Source: Streptomyces sp. SolWspMP-5a-2
Lineage (GTDB): Bacteria; Actinomycetota; Actinomycetes; Streptomycetales; Streptomycetaceae
Length of the DNA stretch: 35,948 bases
Assembly (NCBI RefSeq): GCF_900091845.1
Contig: NZ_FMCI01000353.1
Span: 1-35,948 of the forward strand
Direction: 5' to 3'
Under the pieces are notes generated by a model that had not been told where the DNA came from, ran no database searches, and was given only the letters and a program-made list of their open reading frames with translations. This document shows positions 32,293 to 35,948 of the stretch, piece after piece. Position 1 is the first letter of the stretch; every line of letters begins with the position of its first letter. Both the position numbers and the translations under genes were made by a program.

Positions 32293-33132
32293 TCAGCGGA
32301 AAGCGGCGATGCTGCGGGCCACCCAGTCCTTGAAGGAGTGCGGGGCACGGCCGAGGACTCGTTCCACATCAGGGCTGATCCGCAGTTCGGCCGGGTTCGG
32401 GGCGGAGATGATGTCCAGGGTGTCGTCGGCGAGTTCCACCGGCACGAACTCCGTCATCATGGCCTTGGCCTCACTGCGCGTGAGTTCGTGAAACCGCACG
32501 GGCGAGCCGAGCGCTGCGGCGATCTCCCGCGCCTGCTGACGCGGCGTGATGACCTCTGGCCCGGTCAGCTCATACACCCCGCCGGTGTGCCGGTCGTCCA
32601 GCAGACAGGCCGCCGCGACCTCGGCGATGTCCGCCGGGTCGACGACCGGCACCCCCACGTCACCGAAAGGCGCGGCGACCATCCCTTGCGTGCGGACGGA
32701 CTCCGCCCACGCCAACGCGTTGGAGGCGAAACCGCCCGGGCGCAGTACGGCCCAGTCCAGGCCGGACTCCCGCAACGCATCCTCCACCGCGCGCATCGCG
32801 ACCCGCGACAAGCCGAGCGGCCTGGTCACCACACCCTGCGAAGACAGCAGAACGACCCGGCGAACCCCACGGGCCGCAGCCAGGGCGATGATGTCGGCCG
32901 GCCTGGCTTCGGGGGCGTGAAGGTCCCCCGACAGCAGAAGGAACAGAGCCTTCGCCCCGTCCAAGACGGGTGCGAGACCCGCCGGCGCGGCCAGGTCGGC
33001 CGCCACATGCCGGACCCCGTCCGGCATCGCCACCGCACGCCGTGACACCGCCGTCACCTGCTCACCCGCCTCGGCCAGGGCCCGCGTCAAAGGCCCGCCC
33101 ACATTGCCGGTAGCCCCGGTCACCACGATCAT
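32293..33132 (-). CDS. NmrA-like NAD(P)-binding oxidoreductase
   Basis: A 279-residue atypical short-chain dehydrogenase of the NmrA/NAD(P)H-binding type. The dinucleotide-binding motif is VVTGATGNVGGPL (about 3-15). RRVVLLSSQG and LDWAVLRPGGFASNAL are the usual mid-domain signatures, and YELTGPEVITPRQQAREIAA is the substrate-domain region. These proteins act as quinone oxidoreductases or as redox-sensing regulators. It is divergent from an HxlR regulator with a ~105-base gap holding inverted repeats, a common pairing in which the regulator controls the oxidoreductase in response to electrophiles or quinones. Length and motifs are complete. Confidence 0.88.
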   Translation of the reverse strand: MIVVTGATGNVGGPLTRALAEAGEQVTAVSRRAVAMPDGVRHVAADLAAPAGLAPVLDGAKALFLLLSGDLHAPEARPADIIALAAARGVRRVVLLSSQGVVTRPLGLSRVAMRAVEDALRESGLDWAVLRPGGFASNALAWAESVRTQGMVAAPFGDVGVPVVDPADIAEVAAACLLDDRHTGGVYELTGPEVITPRQQAREIAAALGSPVRFHELTRSEAKAMMTEFVPVELADDTLDIISAPNPAELRISPDVERVLGRAPHSFKDWVARSIAAFR

Positions 33133-33183
33133 CTTCAGCTCCTCGTCCGTTGTGCACTGCGGTAACTGACGCTAGGAGCCCAG

Positions 33184-33218
33184 GCTTACTTTTCGTAAGA
33201 ACATACCCAGAGGTAAGC
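33184..33218. promoter_or_regulatory. candidate HxlR operator
   Basis: CTTAC (33185-33189) and GTAAG (33195-33199) form one inverted repeat. GCTTAC (33184-33189) and GTAAGC (33213-33218) form a longer one around it. The site is AT-rich against a GC-rich background and lies between two divergent starts, as HxlR operators usually do. Confidence 0.6.
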
Positions 33219-33237
33219 TCCCAACGTGAAGGAAGGC

Positions 33238-33597
33238 ATGCAGGTGACGTCAGCCGAAGCGGGCAATCACTATGAGGTGTTTCACACCGACTGCCCCGCG
33301 CGTGACATCGTCGACCACGTGACCAGCAGATGGGGCGTCTGGGTACTCATCTCCCTACGGAGCAACGATCTCCGGTTCCACGAACTCCGCGACACCATCC
33401 GGGGCATCAGCGAGAAAATGCTCGCCCAGACCCTGCGCGCACTGGTCCACGACGGCCTCGTCTGGCGCAACGTAGAGCCGACGACACCACCCCACGTCAC
33501 CTACGGACTCACCGACTTCGGCCAGAACATCGGCGAACCACTGACCGACTTGTTCAACCGGATCACCCAACGGCTATCACCGACAAGCCCGGAATAG
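33238..33597 (+). CDS. HxlR-family winged-helix regulator
   Basis: About 119 residues. The HxlR hallmarks are present: DCPARDIVDHVTSRWGVWVL near the N terminus, LRFHELRDTIRGISEKMLAQ then TLRALVHDGLVWRN (recognition helix and wing), and VTYGLTDFGQNIGEPLTDLF. Such proteins bind as dimers to inverted repeats and respond to reactive electrophiles or redox change, sometimes through an N-terminal Cys (here C in DCPA). AAGGAAGG (33229-33236) lies just before ATG 33238; GTG 33244 is seven bases after it and is also possible. It is divergent from the NmrA-like gene and probably represses it. Confidence 0.88.
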   Translation: MQVTSAEAGNHYEVFHTDCPARDIVDHVTSRWGVWVLISLRSNDLRFHELRDTIRGISEKMLAQTLRALVHDGLVWRNVEPTTPPHVTYGLTDFGQNIGEPLTDLFNRITQRLSPTSPE

Positions 33598-33713
33598 GGG
33601 GGGTATGGGACGGTCACGAAGGTGAATCCAGCCGACCTGGACACATGAGTGGCAGCCACCACGAACCACACACCGACCCCGACCCCCTCCCGACTCGGCA
33701 ACGCCCTCGCCGG

Positions 33714-34778
33714 TCAGCCCCGCTCGAAGAACTCCACCTCCGCAAGCGCCAGATGACGGCCCGTCGTCAGTCCGGCCGGTGAACGCAGCGTCAGGCGGAC
33801 CGACTTCACATCGCTGTACCCGGTGGCGATCGTCTGGTCGCCCGGCTTGTCGCTGAGGGTGATCCGGCGGCTCTGCCTCCCGCCGTCCTCCGACGTCACC
33901 TCCAGGTCCATCTCCAGCGCCCGCGCCTCGCCGGTGTACTTCTCCGGCTCCTTGGAGGGACCGTTGGTGATGATCAGGTCGACCAGGCGGAACGGCGCCC
34001 GGAAGGTGTACGTCACCGAGGCGCCGGCGGCGGGCGCGCCCCAGTAGCTGTTGCTCAGTCCGTCCGCGGTCTTCTCCGCCGGGTGCCCGGGTACCTCCGC
34101 GCTCGCGCTGATGGTCGCCGGCGTGATCGGCACGGCCTTTCCCAGCTTGTCCCGGGTGTCCTCGAACAGGGCGCGTCCGGCGGGCAGCAGCAGGAACGCG
34201 CCGGCGCAGAGCGCCACCACCACGGCCAGGATCACCAGGAACCGTAACCCCCGTCCCGAACTCGCCCGTACCCGGCGCCGGCGGAACGGCCACACGGTCC
34301 GCCACCACGGCAGCCGCGGTGCCTGCGCGGCCGGGTCCAACGGGGTGGCGCACCGGCGGCAGAAGCGGCGGCCCGGCGGGTTGGGGGTGCCGCACGAGGG
34401 GCAGGGCGCGCCCGTGATCTCGTCCGGGGTCCCGGCGGGGCGCACGACCGGCCGGGGGGCGACCGGCCGCGCGGGGCGGACGGGCTGGATGGGGGCGGGG
34501 GGCGCGGGCTCCGCCTCCGGCTTGGGCGGCGTGGCGGGGGTGACCGCCGCGGGAGGCGTGGTGGGGGTGGGAGGAGTGGTGGGGGCGGGAGGCGCGGGAG
34601 GGGCGGCGGATGTGAGAGGGGTGGTGGGGGTGGGGGGTTCTGTGGTGTCGGGGGTGGAACGGGTGGAATGAGGGCCGGTGGCCTCGTCGTCGGTCGACCA
34701 CCCCAGGTACGTCCCGCAGTTGCCGCAGAAGTCGTCCGTGGGGCCGTTGGACGCCCCGCACACGGGACAGGCGCGCAT
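33714..34778 (-). CDS. zinc-ribbon membrane protein of a contractile injection system cluster
   Basis: A 354-residue protein with two zinc ribbons: CPVCGASNGPTDDFCGNCG at the N terminus and CPSCGTPNPPGRRFCRRC near residue 125. They are separated by a long Pro/Thr-rich linker. A single membrane span follows (FLVILAVVVALCAGAFLLL, about 183-201), then a C-terminal beta-sandwich like discoidin/NADase-type glycan-binding domains (VPGHPAEKTADGLSNSYWGA; FRLVDLIITNGPSKEPEKY). It starts three bases after the stop of the tail gene upstream, so it belongs to that operon. Similar genes follow baseplate genes in Streptomyces contractile injection systems and may tether the particle to the membrane; this role is inference. 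Confidence 0.8.
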   Translation of the reverse strand: MRACPVCGASNGPTDDFCGNCGTYLGWSTDDEATGPHSTRSTPDTTEPPTPTTPLTSAAPPAPPAPTTPPTPTTPPAAVTPATPPKPEAEPAPPAPIQPVRPARPVAPRPVVRPAGTPDEITGAPCPSCGTPNPPGRRFCRRCATPLDPAAQAPRLPWWRTVWPFRRRRVRASSGRGLRFLVILAVVVALCAGAFLLLPAGRALFEDTRDKLGKAVPITPATISASAEVPGHPAEKTADGLSNSYWGAPAAGASVTYTFRAPFRLVDLIITNGPSKEPEKYTGEARALEMDLEVTSEDGGRQSRRITLSDKPGDQTIATGYSDVKSVRLTLRSPAGLTTGRHLALAEVEFFERG

Positions 34779-34781
34779 GGG

Positions 34782-35348
34782 TCACCTTCCTTCTTCGGCG
34801 GGCGGGGCGGGGAGGATCTCCACCCGGCAGGTGGTGTGCACCGGGGACATGGTCCTGACGAGTTCGTGGACCCTGGCCAAATCCAGCCGGGTTCCGGGTT
34901 CCAGGGGCCGCACCCGGACCAGGACCTCGGCGGACGGGGCCGGCGGGAGGTCGGCGCCGGGGGTGCTCGACCACACCGCGCCGCCGCCGTCCTCGACCTC
35001 GGCCCGCGCGCCGAGTGCGAGCCGCAGCGCCTCGACGAGACCGCGCCGGGTGCCGCGCCAGCGGTGCAGTTCCACCGCGCGGGCGACCGCCTCGCGGCGC
35101 CGTTCCGGCGGCCACTGCGGATCGTCGGCGGCGCCCACCCAGGACGCGAGCCAGGTGAGGAAGTCGGCGGGGGCCAGCCGGGGATCGAGGTAGGCGGGCA
35201 GGTTGTCGAGGGTCGAGAAGACCGGGGCGAGGACGGTGTCGAGGCCGCCGGTGAAGCGCTGCGCGAAGTCGTCCTCGGCGTACAGCGCGGGCAGTTGCTC
35301 CCCGATCGGGTACCGGCTCGGCAGGCCCGGTATCGCGGCGCGGCTCAT
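34782..35348 (-). CDS. tail/baseplate protein (P2 gpI-like) of a contractile injection system
   Basis: A 188-residue protein: SRYPIGEQLPALYAEDDFAQ, then LDTVLAPVFSTLDNLPAYLD, DPRLAPADFLTWLASWVG and RRGLVEALRLALGARAEVED. This is the pattern of phage-tail proteins of the gpI type found in extracellular contractile injection systems and Pvc/Afp-like clusters, where they sit in the baseplate wedge. The ATG (35348) overlaps the stop of the upstream baseplate gene (ATGA). No lysis or capsid genes are visible, which supports an injection system and not a prophage, though only three genes can be seen. Confidence 0.85.
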   Translation of the reverse strand: MSRAAIPGLPSRYPIGEQLPALYAEDDFAQRFTGGLDTVLAPVFSTLDNLPAYLDPRLAPADFLTWLASWVGAADDPQWPPERRREAVARAVELHRWRGTRRGLVEALRLALGARAEVEDGGGAVWSSTPGADLPPAPSAEVLVRVRPLEPGTRLDLARVHELVRTMSPVHTTCRVEILPAPPAEEGR

Positions 35349-35947
35349 CCGCGGGCCTCCGGTTCGAGTGCCGTGACGACCACCTGGTGCTGGTGGGAGA
35401 AGACCAGCGCGCCCGCGGCCAGGTCGACGCGGTCGGCCGGTGCACCGCGCCGGCCGGTGATCGGATCGGCGGGAAACAGCAGGATCTCCTCGACCAGCGC
35501 GTGACCGGTGGCGCGTTGCAGAACACCGAAGACGTCGCCGTACTGGACCGGCCTGCCGAACGGCCAGCCGGTTCCGTCCGCGCCGCCGACCAGAGGGTTG
35601 AGATGGCGGAAGAGCGCGCCGAGCGCCGCGTCACGGACCCGGTCGACGGCGTCGGCGGGCGCCGCGAGCCGGGCCACCACCGTCACCCCCTGGTAGACCG
35701 GTGGCTCGACGACCAGCCGGGTGCCGATCAGACGGCGTTCGTCAAGGCTCGCGGTGACCGCCCGCAGCACCTGGTCGGAGGGGATCAACTGCTCGAAGCG
35801 GAGCCGGTCGTCACCCTCGTCCGCGACCGCGTCCGGCACCACGAGGACACGGACCGCGCCCGCCTCGTCGGCGGCAGGCATACAGCGGACCCGGCGCAGC
35901 GAGGGCGCCGCCTGGCCGGCGATGATCTCGTAGTCCTCCGCGGTGAC
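35345..35947 (-). CDS. putative baseplate assembly protein (gpJ-like), 5' end outside the window
   Basis: The C-terminal 200 residues of a larger protein that enters from the right edge. The frame is open to the edge: VTAEDYEIIAGQAAPSLRRV, then VRVLVVPDAVADEGDDRLRF, ERRLIGTRLVVEPPVYQGVT then VVARL, and FRHLNPLVGGADGTGWPFGR. The T-x-E-D-Y/F-E start of this segment, the VVEPPVYQGV strand and the HLNPL-G--G-GWPFG motif are typical of baseplate assembly proteins (P2 gpJ type) in contractile injection systems. It overlaps the gpI-like gene by four bases. The internal ATG at 35881 is not the real start. Confidence 0.88.
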   Translation of the reverse strand, partial: VTAEDYEIIAGQAAPSLRRVRCMPAADEAGAVRVLVVPDAVADEGDDRLRFEQLIPSDQVLRAVTASLDERRLIGTRLVVEPPVYQGVTVVARLAAPADAVDRVRDAALGALFRHLNPLVGGADGTGWPFGRPVQYGDVFGVLQRATGHALVEEILLFPADPITGRRGAPADRVDLAAGALVFSHQHQVVVTALEPEARG

Positions 35948-35948
35948 C

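Noticed and set aside
33577..35634. Minus-strand open frame of 685 codons across the injection-system genes
   Set aside because: Runs out of frame through three well-supported genes; Arg/Gly/Pro-rich artefact.
33714..35948. Prophage
   Set aside because: Only tail/baseplate-type genes plus a zinc-ribbon membrane protein; no capsid, terminase, integrase or lysis genes are visible.
1..35948. tRNA, rRNA or CRISPR arrays
   Set aside because: No tRNA-like cloverleaf with T-arm consensus, no rRNA segment and no regularly spaced repeats were found by reading both strands.

Overview
This window reads as the end of a linear Streptomyces (or close actinomycete) replicon, most likely a chromosome arm. 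GC and third-position GC are very high. The first ~150 bases are a run of palindromes with three-base loops that match what I know of the archetypal Streptomyces telomere. The right end carries chromosomal-type genes, including part of a contractile injection system. The outermost ~15-20 telomere bases are missing, because the window opens inside a palindrome. I see no tap/tpg genes, tRNA, rRNA or CRISPR array.

Layout. 1-250: telomere. 248-1648: a membrane-anchored hypothetical, a second hypothetical, and the N-terminal stub of a subtelomeric helicase cut at its P-loop. 1649-7273: an island in which two nested pairs of direct repeats (169 bp identical; 166 bp about 89% identical) enclose a NACHT-type STAND NTPase. 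7274-11762: a divergent block with a PD-(D/E)XK nuclease and a small coupled Cys-containing protein on one side, and a zinc-cluster protein coupled to an intact SF2 helicase with C-terminal helicase-associated (HA) repeats on the other. 11763-19440: a Tn7-like transposition operon, tnsA-tnsB-tnsC-tniQ, whose TniQ carries a long C-terminal array of HA-type repeats of the same kind as the helicase next door. 19441-24962: a small membrane protein, a gene remnant, and a complete four-gene Qat anti-phage system. 25258-29020: small genes, a Vps62/aerolysin-like pore-former candidate, gene debris and a decayed IS5-family element. 29303-33597: a GT39-like membrane glycosyltransferase, decayed genes, and an NmrA-like oxidoreductase divergent from an HxlR regulator. 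33714-35948: three minus-strand genes of a phage-tail-like contractile injection system, the last one cut by the window edge.

How it fits together. Three likely defence modules (NACHT, nuclease/helicase, Qat) sit among mobile pieces within 25 kb of a telomere. The strongest signal is the Tn7-like operon. Its target-selection protein TniQ is fused to four ~110-150-residue blocks of HA-type repeats that are also found in the telomere-linked helicase immediately upstream. I infer that the element took its targeting module from a subtelomeric helicase and uses it to recognise telomeric or subtelomeric DNA. TnsA seems to lack its catalytic acidic residues, which would favour copy-in (cointegrate) rather than cut-and-paste transposition. 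I recall that Tn7-family transposons associated with Streptomyces telomeres have been described, so the general class may be known; the HA-array TniQ and the degenerate TnsA are the parts to check for novelty.
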